Shown here one piece after another: positions 33,188 through 46,000 of a DNA stretch of 64,000 nucleotides. The position numbers and the translations under genes were made by a program. The stretch lies in assembly GCA_033557465.1 (NCBI GenBank), contig CM066033.1, positions 585,620,438 through 585,684,437 of the forward strand. The letters are read 5' to 3'. Numbering within the stretch: the first letter of the stretch is position 1; each line of letters starts with the position of its first letter. The notes below the pieces were generated by a model. That model was not told the DNA's origin and searched no databases. It worked only from the letters and a program-made list of their open reading frames with translations. This DNA is from Ichthyophis bannanicus. Its lineage: Eukaryota; Chordata; Amphibia; Gymnophiona; Ichthyophiidae.

Positions 33188-33868
33188 TAAGAACATAAGA
33201 TATGCAATACTGGGTCAGACCAAGGTCCATCAAGCCCAGTATCCTGTTTCCAACAGTGGCCAATCTAGTTCATACGTATCTAGCAGTTTCCCCAAAAGAC
33301 ACAGGTTCAACAATGCTTGTATTGGGTCAAGCATTGATATCCTGGGTCCCTTCTTAATAATGGTTTATGGACCTTTCCTCCAGCAACTTGTCCAGATCTT
33401 TTTTAAACCCAGCTACACTAACAGCCTTTACTACATCCTCCGGTAACAAATTCCAGAGTTTGATTACACGTTGAGTGAAAAAATATTTTCTCTTATTAGT
33501 CTTAAATAGTTTACCCTGTAGCTTCATTGCATGTCCCCTAGTCTTTCTTTATTCTGATAACGTAAACAATCGATCTACATTTACCCGTTCCACTCCATTC
33601 ATTAATTTATAGACTTCTATCATATCTCCCCTCAGCCGTCTCTTTTCCAGGTTAAAGAGCCATAACCTTTTTAGCCTTTCTTCATAGGGGTATCCTTCCA
33701 TCCCCTTTACCATTTTGGTGGCTCTTCTATGAATCTTTTCTAATAACGCTTTATCCTTTTTAAGATACGACGACCAGAATTGCACATAATTTTCAAGGTG
33801 CAGTCTCACCATGGAATGATATAGAGGCATTTTAATATCCTTTGTTTTATTTTCCATTCCTTTCCATG
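33188..33868 (-). mobile_element. CR1-type LINE, 3' fragment
   Basis: Closely similar to 56136-56830 of the long CR1 copy and in the same orientation. It begins at its 3' end with the ATAAGAACATAAGATATGC phrase and encodes the C-terminal RT residues ('MVKGMEGYPYEERLKRL') in reverse. Confidence 0.85.
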
Positions 33869-34003
33869 GCCCAGCAGCGGGCTCTGAAGTCCAGTTTCTC
33901 CGGTTCAGCGGCCCCAACCACTGGATCCTTGACCATGAAGACCTCCCCGGTGGTCGAGCCAGTCCTCGAGCACTCTCAGCCTTGGTCCTGATCCCGGTCA
34001 TAA
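33869..34003 (+). mobile_element. DIRS family 2 gag fragment
   Basis: A GC-rich stretch related to the gag of copies E and F, caught between two CR1 fragments. It is probably part of copy E separated by the second CR1 piece. Confidence 0.5.
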
Positions 34004-34290
34004 GAACATAAGATATGCCATACTGGGCCAGACCAAGTTCCATCAAGGAACTTGTCCAAACCTTTTTTAAACCCAGCTACACTAACAGCCCTTACTACAT
34101 CCTCCGGTAACAAATTCCAGAGTTAGATTACACATTGAGTGAAAAAAATATTTTCTCTTATTTGTCTTAAATAGTTTACCCTGTAGCTTCATTACATGTC
34201 CCCAAGTCTTTCTATATTCTGATAGCATAAACAATTGATCTACGTTTACCCATAAACATAGCGTAAACAATCAATCTACGTTTACCCTCA
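34004..34290 (-). mobile_element. CR1-type LINE, 3' fragment with internal deletion
   Basis: Begins with the same ATAAGAACATAAGATATGCC end as 33188. It jumps early in the 3' UTR to the 'aggaacttgtccaaacc' part, and near 34250-34285 a short segment is duplicated. Confidence 0.8.
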
Positions 34291-34789
34291 GGGCCGAGAT
34301 TCTCCCTGGCAAATACCCGCAGTTCCAACCGCAGGGTCCCCGAGGAACACAGGTCTGTGACCTGACCTCAGAGCCCAGACTGCCCTCGACACTTCCACAG
34401 ATTATTTGTCAGACTGGGAGACCAAGGATGAGGAGTCCCTGGGCATATGGCGCCCCGCAATGTGTCTTTAGATCAGTCTCCCACCGAGACCCAGTGCCGA
34501 TCCCCGCTCAAGGATATGGCCTTCCTCGGGCAGGGACCGGCTCCAGTTCCTGATGAGGACCAGGCTCTCTAAGAAGATTGCTACCCTTCCCTGACGGAAG
34601 TCCTCGAATTAAAAGCCCCCTTACTCGAGGAAGGGTAAGGTTTAGAGAAATTACCCTCATTAACAGGCCTTCCCAGCAGGCCTCGCCTAAAGGGTCAGCA
34701 GGCCAAGGGACAAGGGCATGGCCCTCGTAAGCCCAAGACTCCCAAAACCCAGGCACTGGCCCAGCCTGGTGGAAGCTTTTGACTCCTTG

Positions 34790-36480
34790 GGCATAGCCTC
34801 TCCCTCCCTAGGAGGCCCACCCCAGCAGCACACAGAGGGGCGTCTAGTCTTATTTACACACAGGTGGCCATTCATCATCACAGACACCTGGGCACCCCAG
34901 GTGGTCAGGGAGGGTTACCTCCTCCACCTGCTGCAGACGCCCCCTACATTTTTCCTGGGAGAGCTCCCCAGGACTCCCCTTCACCAGACCTTACTACTGC
35001 AGGAACTCAAGGACCAGTGCCTCTACAGCTTTGGGGCAAAGGGTTCTACTCCTGATACTTCCGCGCACCCAAAACAACGAGGGGCCTAAGGCCATCCTAG
35101 ACCTACGGGACCTAAACAGGTTACTGGTGAGGGAGAAGTTCAAGGTGCTCTCCCTTGGAACACTGCTGCCATACCTTCTGCAGGGAAACTGGCTATGCTC
35201 CTTGACCTTAAAGGATGCGTATACTCACATCACTCACATCCTCATCCATCCCAGCCTCAGATTCATGGTGGGGGGCGGCCACTACCAGTAAAGGGTACTA
35301 TCCTTTGACCTAGCTTCTGCCTCCAGAGTTTTCACCAAGTGTCTAGCAATGGTTGCGGCCCACCTTTGCCTTTAAGGGGCCTTCATCTTCCCCTATCTGG
35401 ATGACTGGCTCGTAAGAGGGGGCTCAGCCGCAGAGGTACAGCAGGTCACGGCCTGCACCATCCACATCCTTCAGTATCTGGGGTTTGTCATCAACCACCT
35501 CAAATCCCATCTCCTCCTGACACGGTGTCTGGAGTTTATAGGGGCACGGCTGGACACCCTTCAGGCCAGAGCCTTCCTGCCTCTGGACAGAGCCAACCAC
35601 CTCAGGGCGTTGGCCACAGATGTGCAGCACCAATGCTTGGTGTCTGCTCTGACTGCTGGACCACATGGTATCCACGGTCCATGTTACCCGAGATGCCCGC
35701 CTTCACATGAGGGCGGCCCGGTGGTGCCTCCGCTGGCAGTGGATTCAGGCCACAGGCCAACTGCGAGACAAGGTAAGGGTTACCCGCCGGTTGGCAGATT
35801 TCCTCGGCTGGTGGCAGGTGCTTCAACATCTTCAGGTCAGGATGCCTTTTCAGGCCCTCACCCCCCAGAGAGTCCTCACCACGGATGCCTCCCTTCTGGA
35901 TTGGGGGGCTCATTGTGAGGACCTCTGCACTAAGGGCAATTGGTTGCAAGCAGAAAGCCAACAGCAGATCAGCCTCCTAGAGCTTCAGGCCATTTCCCTG
36001 GCTCTCCAAGCCTTTCACCACCATCTGCAGCATCAATTGGTGCTGATTCAAATGGACAACCAGTTCACAATGTTCTACATCAACAAGCAGGGGGGCATAG
36101 GGTTATACACCACCTGCCGGCAGGAAATAGCCCTCTGCTTGTATGCAGACCGCAATGGGTTGCTCCTGCGGGCGGTATATGTGCCCTGGCAGACAGGCCG
36201 AGCAGAGTCCTCCAGCCGCACGAGTGGCAACTGGGCCCCAGAGTGGCCTCTTGGATCTTCCAGGTCTGGGGGATTCCACAGCTAGATCTCTCTGGCAGCC
36301 TGACCAACTCTTAGCTGCCCTGCTTTTGCTTCTGACAGCCACAACCATCCCAGGTGGCAAATGCCTTCCTCATCCTGTGGATGGAGGGCCTTCTTTATGC
36401 CTTCCCGCCCATGCTGCTGATAGCCAAACCTCAATGGGACGGGGCATCGCTGATATTGGTGTGTCCTCTGTGATCTAGGC
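34790..36480 (+). pseudogene. DIRS E reverse transcriptase-RNase H, broken
   Basis: Spread over several frames: an N-terminal block ending 'WAPQVVREGYLLHLL', a block with 'LRDLNRLLVREKFKVLSLGTL' and 'LKDAYTH', an intact YLDDW box near 35394-35408, and an RNase H frame at 35665-36285 with TTDAS, LLELQA and QMDNQ. A duplicated ATHI(L) segment lies near 35222-35240. It is inactive through frameshifts. Confidence 0.82.
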
Positions 36481-36559
36481 ATCTGTGGTTCCCATGCTCC
36501 TTCGCATGTTCATAGCACCCACGGTCCCCCTGGAGAGCGACCCAGGACTACTGTCGCAG

Positions 36560-37500
36560 GAGAGGGCTTGCCCCTACACCCCACTGTGGCTGCTGAAAGG
36601 CCTCCCACTAGTCCTCCATAAGATAGGTTTATGCCCTCAAATGGCGCAGATTCTCTGTGTGGTGCGCAGAGCAATGGGTTAACCTGTTCTGTACTCTGTG
36701 CAGCTTGTGCTTCAATATTTGCTTCACCTGTCTCAGGCAGGACTGAAGTCCAGTGATGTCAGAGTTCACCTGAATTGTACTGTGGCGCACCACCATCTCA
36801 TCGAGGGCAAGCCTCTCTGTCCAGCCCCTTGTAACTCACTTCCTGCGGGGCCTTCAGTTATCTAAACCCCCATCAGCCCATCAGTGGCGGAGTGGGACCT
36901 CAATGCGGTGCTCTTATAGTTCATTGGCCCTCCATTCAAGCCTCTGGCTACCTACTACTTGCATTACCTCTCATGGGAGCTTGTCTTCCTGGTGGTGCTC
37001 ATGTCCGCTTGCAGGGTCAGCGAGCTACAGGCTTTGATGGCGGATCCACCTTACACGAGGTTCTATAAGAACAGGGTCATACTCCACACGCATCCTAAAT
37101 TCCTTCACCATGGTCTCACGTGAGCAAGGCGGAGGCCGTCCTCCATACTCTGGATTGTAAGAGAGCCCTGTCCTTCTACCCCCCAATGAACCCAGGGCCA
37201 ACGCAAAGCCTCACAGCTTTTTGTCTCCTTTGACCCCAGCCGGCATGCTCTGTCCACGTGGGTGGCGGACTGCATTGCCCTCTCTTACGAACAAGCTGTG
37301 CTCTTGCTTGAGCACAGGTTCACAGCACACAGCGTCAGGGTCATGGCGGCCTCTGTGGCAAACCTGTGTTTCGTCACTGACAGAAACCTGTCGTCTGTCA
37401 CCTAGTCCTCGGTCCATACCTTCGCAGCTCACTACTGTCTGGAGAGGGAGTCTTGATGGGCCGTACTGCGTCATCTGTTTGGGGTGTAGGCCCTCCTACA
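36560..37500 (+). pseudogene. DIRS E tyrosine recombinase, broken
   Basis: The Arg box (CRVSEL, about 37005-37025) and the HSVR box (about 37328) remain, as does the Tyr in HYCLERE. The catalytic Trp codon is TAG in ACCTAGTCC, where copy A has ACCTGGGCC. Several indels break the frame upstream. Confidence 0.78.
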
Positions 37501-37643
37501 ACCGGAATGCTAGTTCCTCACTGGAAACTTGGATCTCTCAAGAGTCTGTTGGTTTAGGACCTCCGTTGCTGCTACTCATGGCTCATCTTTTCCTGGTCAC
37601 CCGTGGCATTTAACAGGTTTTCGGTAGCCTGTAGCTAGGGAGT

Positions 37644-37744
37644 CCCATATGTGAAGACTGACTTCCTGCTTGTTCCCAGAGAAAGGATAGTTACTCACCT
37701 GTAACAGGTGTTCTCTGGGGACAGCAGAAATCAGTCCTCACAAC
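37644..37744 (+). repeat. DIRS E internal complementary region
   Basis: Complements of the family-2 left end (to about 37685) and right end joined together, as in copy F. Confidence 0.83.
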
Positions 37745-37985
37745 TCTCCCTCCTCCCTGTGGAGTTGCTTCTTTGTCATTTTTTGCTGTCTTTAGCTATA
37801 TCATTTGATGGCACCCTTGGGTGGGAAGAGGACCACGCATGCATGCATGCATCTCCCAAAGGCTTTCTTTGAAAGCTGGGGACAAGCTTCTGCGCTGGCT
37901 CCGTCGGCGCCGACATCACCCATTTGTGAGGACTGATTCCTGCTGTCTCCGGAGAACACTTATTACAGGTGAGTAACTACGCTTT

Positions 37986-39075
37986 AATCTTACACGTTCA
38001 ATTTATGATGCCTATGACTCAGTGTCCAGTGCAGCAGCAGTTGCTTTCAGGACATGGAGAACAGCTTGTCTGTGAGCTTCTGGCCTTCAGGAAGATCTTA
38101 AAAACCAGGCAAGGAGTGGAGAAGACAACCACGGCCACACTGGGACACTTAAAACCAACCTTTATTGAGGACCCAACTTAAACTATTCAGTAAAACTGAG
38201 GAGAAACCTCTTCCCGCTATCAGGCTGTTAAGTGGGAAAAGGTTTTTCCTCAGCTTTACTGAAGAAGTTGGTTCACCTAACCAGAGGAAAGATATTAAGG
38301 CTGAAGGGCAGAGGAGCAGCAGGGTGCAGACCCCTGACAAAGGACTAGTGCCGAAACTTGTTTAAGTTGCTTCCTCAATAAAGATTGGTTTTAAGTTCAT
38401 CCCAATGTGGCCGTGGTTGTCTTCTCTGCTCCTTGCCTGACTTTTGGTCCTCTGCAGAGAATACCCTCTCTCCCTCTTCTTCAGGAAGATCTTTACAATT
38501 GTTTTTCTGATGTTCTTGTCAAAGACACAGCTTCTTTAGTTAAAGCCTGATGTTCAACCGTTCGTGAATTATCTGCTCATAATGCCGACATTGCTTTCTC
38601 CTATCATAGTTCTAATCCTAATATCTGCCGGAAGCCTTATCAGAATTACTTTTAACAGTATTATAGGAAAAGATAGCAATGTTATCAGAGGGTTATATAA
38701 CACCCAACCAATCAAACATACTCCGATTGCCAGAAACCTCAGGAAAAAGGGCAGGCTTCTTCAGCTCCACCATCTTCAAAATATTTACAAAGTTTTTGAC
38801 TATCCTCTGGTTGGGGGAAAGCTCCTGCATTTTGTTTAAAATTGGGAGTCCGTTTCAATGGATAGATGGGTTCTCAGGATAGTGAACAAGGGTTACAAGA
38901 TTAAATTTTGGCAAATTTCTTTCCAAAAAGGACTATCAAATATTTCCGCTTTATATCAAAAAATTCTGAAGAAGAATATCAGGCCATCTGTCCATGAGCT
39001 GAAGCTGAGCCAAAATGGGTCATTCAGTGAGACAACAACCTTAACCATTCAAAGAAATGTACTACAGAATGACTG
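37986..39075 (+). mobile_element. Fragment of a further DIRS-like family, split by a Penelope-like insert
   Basis: Directly after DIRS E, the sequence encodes a gag-like 'AYDSVSSAAAVAFRTW' stretch. After the insert at 38100-38478 it continues to an RT N-terminal block at about 38810-38930 ('GGKLLHF', then 'VLRIVNKGYKIKF'). The block matches in layout the 'GRLAHF', then 'TLSIIREGYKLHF' block of copy A but is much diverged. It is heavily broken. DIRS E may itself have inserted into this older element. Confidence 0.55.
38100..38478 (+). mobile_element. Penelope-like element terminal fragment with nested hairpins
   Basis: The 15-bp direct repeat CTTCAGGAAGATCTT is at 38085-38099 and 38479-38493. 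Outer arms 38107-38170 and 38373-38438 are inverted repeats of about 64 bp. An inner hairpin pairs 38188-38217 with 38231-38261. A 'ccctgacaaagg' phrase followed by 'ccgaaac' (38332-38357) is of the kind found at the ends of vertebrate Penelope-like elements. No reverse transcriptase is present. Confidence 0.5.
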
Positions 39076-39325
39076 AAAAAATTATTTCATTTTTAGATTG
39101 GCCAAGTTAGAATCCCGATCTAAGTGCTATTGAAATGTGGCAAGACCTGAAGCAAGCAGTCCATGCAAGATAACTCTCACATGTCACAAGTTGAAACTTC
39201 TGTCTGGAAAAATGGACCAAAATTCCTCAAGGGTGATGTGAGAGGCTGAACAACAGTTATTGCAAACGTTTAGTTGACGTTATTGCTGCTCAAAGAGGTG
39301 CCACCAGTTATTGAATAAAGGATTC
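39076..39325 (+). mobile_element. Tc1/mariner transposase C-terminal fragment
   Basis: Frames encode an 'NPDLSAIEMWQDLKQAVHAR'-like stretch followed by 'KWTKIPQG' and 'YCKRLVDVIAAQRG'. These correspond to the end of the DDE domain and the C-terminus of Tc1-type transposases (the Asp-Pro-Asp-Leu ... Ile-Glu motif). It has a frameshift and a stop. The remaining 3' end probably continues at 39602-39720 beyond a SINE. Confidence 0.75.
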
Positions 39326-39330
39326 TTATG

Positions 39331-39600
39331 AGGAGTGGTCTAGTGGTTAGGACAAGGTACTTCAGGCCGGAGGGCCGGGGGTTCAAGTCCCACCTGGGGA
39401 CAGCAATCTCAGGCCGGAGGGACTGGGATTTCTAGTCCTGTAGGCACTCCTTGTGGTCTTGGGCAAGCCACTTAACCCTCCATTGCCCATGTTCCCTGTA
39501 AGTATTAGTGTATGTGTCTCATATCCCCTCATGTTAAATGTATCCCCCAATTGACCGCTTTGACCCGGTGAAAAGCGGGATATAAATACAGCTATATAAA
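39331..39600 (+). mobile_element. tRNA-derived SINE, sense
   Basis: A-box-like TGGTCTAGTGGTTAGGAC at 39336 and a B box in GGGTTCAAGTCCC at 39379. The MIR-like core is present in reverse order relative to antisense copies, and the tail contains AAAAGCGGGATATAAATA. It is inserted within the Tc1 remnant. Confidence 0.8.
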
Positions 39601-41479
<1,879 letters not shown>

Positions 41480-41615
41480 AGGTGCTTAAAATGCTCCCTC
41501 AGCATCCCCAGCCAACCTGGTGAACAAAAAACACAGGCTAGGAATTGAATGCTGGTCCCTCTATATCACAGTGTATAGCACTGCCACTGAGCCACCCAGC
41601 CAGTCCTCTGTTAAT
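41480..41615 (-). mobile_element. tRNA-related SINE fragment, second type
   Basis: On the minus strand, an A-box-like GTGGCTCAGTGGCAGTGC is followed by a B-box-like CATTCAATTCC. It is different from the common SINE of this window. Confidence 0.5.
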
Positions 41616-42284
41616 CTGATTAAAAGAAGAAAAGGATCAGTCAGCGTATTCAGACTGAACCCAGTGGGAGGCCCCTCATTTTGCTCTACCACCTGCTTCA
41701 GGAATTACTGCCAAATGTGTTGATTGGTTTTGCTCTTCATGTCTTGAATCTGAAGAAAGTGTTCATTAGAGAAGCTTCATGAAGATTATTGATATACGAT
41801 AAAATAAGTATTAATGCAAGTTTATGAGCTGCTATTATAAATGAAATTGAAGATGTGGATTATGTATGATTAATAGCGATATATATCAGAATGTTTTAAA
41901 GGACATTCAGATTTGGAGAGCACATTTGATATGGAAAAAGGATTTTTTTAGACTTATGATGTTTTAAGCAGAAACCATACAAAAGCAATATAAGTGACAC
42001 TTTTCTGAAATCTTTTCTCCATAGTAGAAATCATGCCTCAGTGAAGAAGTATATGATATATTCAGATTTCCCCAAACCAAATAGTCCCTGAGCTATTGGA
42101 TTAACCAGAGCCAGTTAAAACAAGCTTTATTGTTAGACCAGTTTTATTTCCAAGAGCATACCAAATTTTATACCCAGGCTGGCTAGCGACTTTTGCCGCC
42201 CGAGTGACTAGTTGTCAAAACTAGAGCATAGCAAGAGCAAAGACACTCTCTTCTGGAAATTCACATAGCCACAGATTTCTCTTC
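41616..42284. other. Unassigned intronic DNA
   Basis: AT-rich, with no recognisable repeat and no exon. Confidence 0.4.
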
Positions 42285-42500
42285 CTGAAAGAGTAGTCTA
42301 ATGGTTAGAGCACTGGCTTGAAAAGAAGAGACCAGGGATTGATTCCCACTAGCACTCCTTGTAGCCTTGGGCAAGTCACTTAATCCTCCATTGCCTCAGA
42401 AGAAAGGCCTGGCAGTCTACTTCCGGTCACACTGCCAAGAAAACCCAGGAGCAGCTAGGTCGCCAGGAGTCAGCATTGACCTGAAGGCACACGTTACATT
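42285..42500 (+). mobile_element. tRNA-derived SINE, sense
   Basis: A-box-like TAGTCTAATGGTTAGAGCAC, B-box-like GGGATTGATTCCC and MIR-like core, with the same tail as 699-920 (a CCTGGCAGTCTACTTCCGG phrase). Confidence 0.8.
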
Positions 42501-42520
42501 TTGCAAAATTAAAATATTTT

Positions 42521-43639
42521 GATTGGGGAGGGGCAAGAAGGCGGTAGGAAAGAGTTCCGGCACAGCAGCCTTGCAGTAATCTACCTCTAGCAGCTTTGTG
42601 CAGCTTGCATGCCCATTTGCTATGAGTCAGAGAAAGCGGAAATAAGCAAGCCTACCCTCGGGCTTAGCATCATCCATCTCGGCTGGTCAGAGGACTTTGA
42701 ATACTTGTGGCTTTGCTGTGGCTGGAACAGGAGTGGCATCTTTGACAGGGCCATCTGGAGAGAACTCGCCGACTCTGAGCGCATTGGGGATTTGTCTGTC
42801 CTCTGAGCAGAGAAACCCCCTGCCGCAAGCTGGAAGTGTTTTGTTCGCCAATGAAGTGCTTCCCTCTGCCCTGCCGACAAGCACACCATTGCAGGGAAGT
42901 GAAGAGGGCTTACCGGTGACATCCGTATTGCTATCCCATTCTGCATGATTGTGTGATGGAGCAGCAGGATCAATTCCTGGTGTGGAATCACAGCTGGCAG
43001 GGCTTGGAAGAATTCAGCCTTTGGGAGCTGGGGGTCTGATGAAGTCTGCTGTGAATACATTGAACATGCTATGGGATGCCTTGGCAGCCTTGAATGTTTC
43101 CCTTACTTCTGTAGTGGGGACTATGAGTACTGAAATTTCCAGGTTATAAATAAATTATTGGAGGTCTCCAAGGTGCAAGTGGAGCAAGCAGCAAAGATAT
43201 CTCAGTTGGAGGAAGAGCTTGGACAACTTCAGGAGCTGCATACTGCAGGTCCTGATGTCTATTAAGACAGAATACATGGAAAACCAAGTTCAAAAGAACA
43301 ATCTTAGGTTACTGAACTTTCCTAAATCACCTGTTCTGTCACTGTTGGAGATGGTGAGGAAATACTTCAGGGAGATCCTAAAGATCCCCCAGGAGAATTT
43401 GCTTCCTCTGACCTGGCCTCTTTACTTATCTCTAATGAGTGGCGACCAGGGTGTTAGTCTTGGGAAGGAACCTCAAGGAGCTGGGGACCTTCCAGGGTTC
43501 CTTGAAATATCCTTGGAAGTAGTTACTGAGAGATCTACCCTATTTGTTACCCTAGCCCTAGAGTCTGATAAAGTTTTAATTCTTTGTTCATATTTCAAAA
43601 ACTTCAGTGAGTCTTTCTTGGATTCTCATGTTCATATTT
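42521..43639 (+). mobile_element. L1 LINE 5' end with ORF1 remnant
   Basis: The start GGGGAGGGGCAAGAAGGCGG is typical of an L1 5' UTR. A potential ORF1 start (Met then SQRKRK) at 42620 runs into TAA after seven codons. Downstream is a coiled-coil-like part near 43150-43230, then an RRM-like part (43279-43640) with 'NQVQKNNLRLLNFPKS' and 'ATERSTLF'-type blocks as in L1 ORF1 proteins, with stops. The element is cut at 43639 by the DIRS H fragment. Confidence 0.68.
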
Positions 43640-43950
43640 TCCCCGGGAACAGCAGGAATTTAGTCTTCACAACCCACCCACCTCCCCTAGGAGTTGTCTC
43701 TCTATCTCTTTGTCTCTTTCCTCTCTCCCTCTATCCTTTTCACTCAGCTACAAACTTAACTGAAGAGGGACGGTTGGAAAGGCGGGAAGGCAGCGCGCAT
43801 GTGCTGAAGGATGCTCCCAAAAGCATTCCTGTTGGACGCTGAGGAGCATTCCCGCACAGGCTCCGTCGGTACTGACGATACCCATATGTGAAAACTAAAT
43901 TCCTGCTGTTCCCGGAGATCACCTGTTACAGGTGAGTAACTACGCTTTCC
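43640..43950 (+). mobile_element. DIRS copy H (family 1), right-end fragment
   Basis: Begins inside the internal complementary region (right half, 43640-43676) and continues to the right terminal repeat (43758-43950), which ends CAGGTGAGTAACTACGC. There is no coding part. The breakpoint lies close to the centre of the internal complementary region. Confidence 0.85.
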
Positions 43951-44109
43951 TGCACATTTATTAATGCTGGCAAATTATATATCAGTTGATATGAAACAAA
44001 ACGATTCCCACCTCCCTTACCCTTAAGAATTAGTTCCATAAATTTCTTGAGTGTTTACCCTTCATTGAGCAACTGATTAATCAGAAACATTAAAAAAGGG
44101 GAAACCTGG

Positions 44110-44700
44110 ACCCTAAGATGGCAAAGGTATCACATAGACATGCCACTGACTTTGTAAGGGCCAAGAACCTGGATACTTACAGAAGCATAACAGCAATAAA
44201 AGAACTCTGTATTGGTACTCTTTGTTCCATTCAAAAATCGAGATAAAATTGGTGCAAGAAGTACAAAGCACATCCATGCACAATTTTTTCGCCATCACTG
44301 TTAGTTGATCTACTATGCTGTAGAGATACTGAGGCTTACTCTGGGCCTCTTGCAGTCTCTTGTTGATATACTCCCTCTTTCTGTCTCTAATAATTTGGTG
44401 GTATTGATGTCTCAAAACCCTGCAGTGTACTTTGCCCTCCTGCCTTTTAATCTTAAGCCATCTTATGTGAGATATTTACGAATATGCCATTATTTTTCTG
44501 GTTAACTGCTACATGGTCTGTTCCCTGCAACTGCACACCCTCCTCCAGAGACAGTTTATCAAACTTTACCATCAAGTCTTCTCCAGACGTTCATTCAAAA
44601 CAAGTTGCCATTTGCATATCTACTTTGTATCTTATATATCCCCCTCTCTAAACCAACAGTTCAAAATATAAATAAGTGATCAGACCAAGACAATGGACTT
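44110..44700 (-). mobile_element. L2-like LINE fragments
   Basis: The minus strand encodes a 'KREYINKRLQEAQSKPQYLYSIVDQLT'-type block (44310-44415) found between endonuclease and RT in L2-group LINEs. Upstream of it (to 44700) is a decayed endonuclease end. Many stops are present. Confidence 0.5.
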
Positions 44701-45204
44701 ATTTCACTGAAAAATGTCCTTAGTCTGCCTCAGACTCATAGGAACAAACAGTAAGATCAGCGGTATTAGCCAGAATGTGGATGGGGGCATGCAGCATCTG
44801 AGCAATATCTGTACTTTTCAGAAATGATGTAAAGGCACATGGGCCTCGTATTACTGGTAACACACAAAAAAAGGCAACTCACAGCCAACACAAAGCATAG
44901 TACAAAGCAGGTGATGAACTACACTAATTTGTATTAATTTCATAAAGCAGCACAGAGACCCTACACGGCTGTACTCTGGCGATGTCACGCCTTCCTCAGG
45001 GATCACAATACATAGATACATTGAATGTTTTCACAACAAATCAGAAGGGTCAAAAAGATCTCTGGTAAAATGTGGAGTCTATCTCTGAGGCTCTATGAAC
45101 AACTGAAAAACAGCTCTGTGATGCAGATCTGCATTTTTCTATGTAAAATCCTATTTAATAACTCAATAACAGTTATACAGGTTGTAAACACAAATAAAAA
45201 ATGC
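44701..45204. other. Unassigned; possible antisense Penelope-like end
   Basis: On the minus strand 44965-45005 reads a 'ccctgaggaaggcg' phrase like Penelope-like element ends. The rest is unassigned. Confidence 0.3.
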
Positions 45205-45640
45205 ACTGTAACTTGTCTATATGCAAATCCAAAAAATCTAAAAAATAAGATGGGGAGAGTTAGAATCTATGGCCATGAATAGAGCTTGACATAACAGATA
45301 TTTCCGAGATTTGGTGGATAGAGAACAACTAATAAGACGCCATAATACCAAGGTTCAAATTATATCAAAATAGCAAGGATCAAATTGGTGGAGGGGTGGC
45401 GCTATATGTTAAGGATGGCATAGAGTCAAATAGAATAAACGTTCTGCAGGAAGAAAAATCCAATGTGGAATCTTTATGGATAGAAATCCAATGCGTGATG
45501 GGGAGGAACATATTGTTTGGGGTATACCTGGACAAGATGAAGAGAGAGACAGGGAAATGTTAGCAAATTTGTTGGCTTTCCAATTTCTGTTAACACAATA
45601 ATAATGGGGAATGCCATTTACTGTGCTACTCATTGGGTAA
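45205..45640 (+). mobile_element. CR1-type LINE endonuclease fragment
   Basis: Frames on the plus strand match the endonuclease start of the long CR1 copy: a 'LYANPKNLKNKMG' block, then in another frame 'IGGGVALYVKDGIES', then a 'WIEIQC' block. It is broken by several indels. Confidence 0.68.
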
Positions 45641-46000
45641 ATATCTCATTGAGATATGCTGGAGACATAGAGAGTGTAATGTTATAAACTCCCATGAAGT
45701 TAACATACATTGCCATGCAATATTTGGAGTCAATTTTATAAAATGGAGTTTGTGCAGACTTTATAAAAAACGGGCGTAAAGATGACTTCAGTTTTATAAC
45801 TTTCTTGCATACGTTTAGGCCCTGCCTGCATTCTGCCCAAGCTTTGTCCCTGTGCAAATTCCAGCTGAAAGTATACACAATGGGACTTATTTCTGCGCTT
45901 ACAGAATAGTGACCGCCTAAAACACATGCATAAGTCCTTTAAAATAAGGACTTATGTGTGTAACTAGCACATAACTTTCCAACATCACTTATAAAATTAG
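45641..46000. other. Unassigned DNA
   Basis: No recognisable repeat and no exon. Confidence 0.4.

Larger units (their letters stand above)
34291..37985 (+). mobile_element. DIRS copy E (family 2), left end missing
   Basis: Gag C-terminal part, RT-RNase H, recombinase, internal complementary region (37644-37744) and right terminal repeat (about 37800-37985, ending CAGGTGAGTAACTACGC). It is in sense orientation in the TMEM144 intron. It is more similar to copy F than to copies A, C and D. Confidence 0.87.

Noticed and set aside
39336..39392. tRNA-like A and B boxes as a possible tRNA gene
   Set aside because: No cloverleaf closes and the unit continues into a SINE core and tail; the same holds for the other SINE copies.
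42697..43149. Frames around 42700-43150 as a host coding exon
   Set aside because: They fall in an L1 5' region with ORF1 remnants downstream, in conflicting frames and without splice sites in matching phase.
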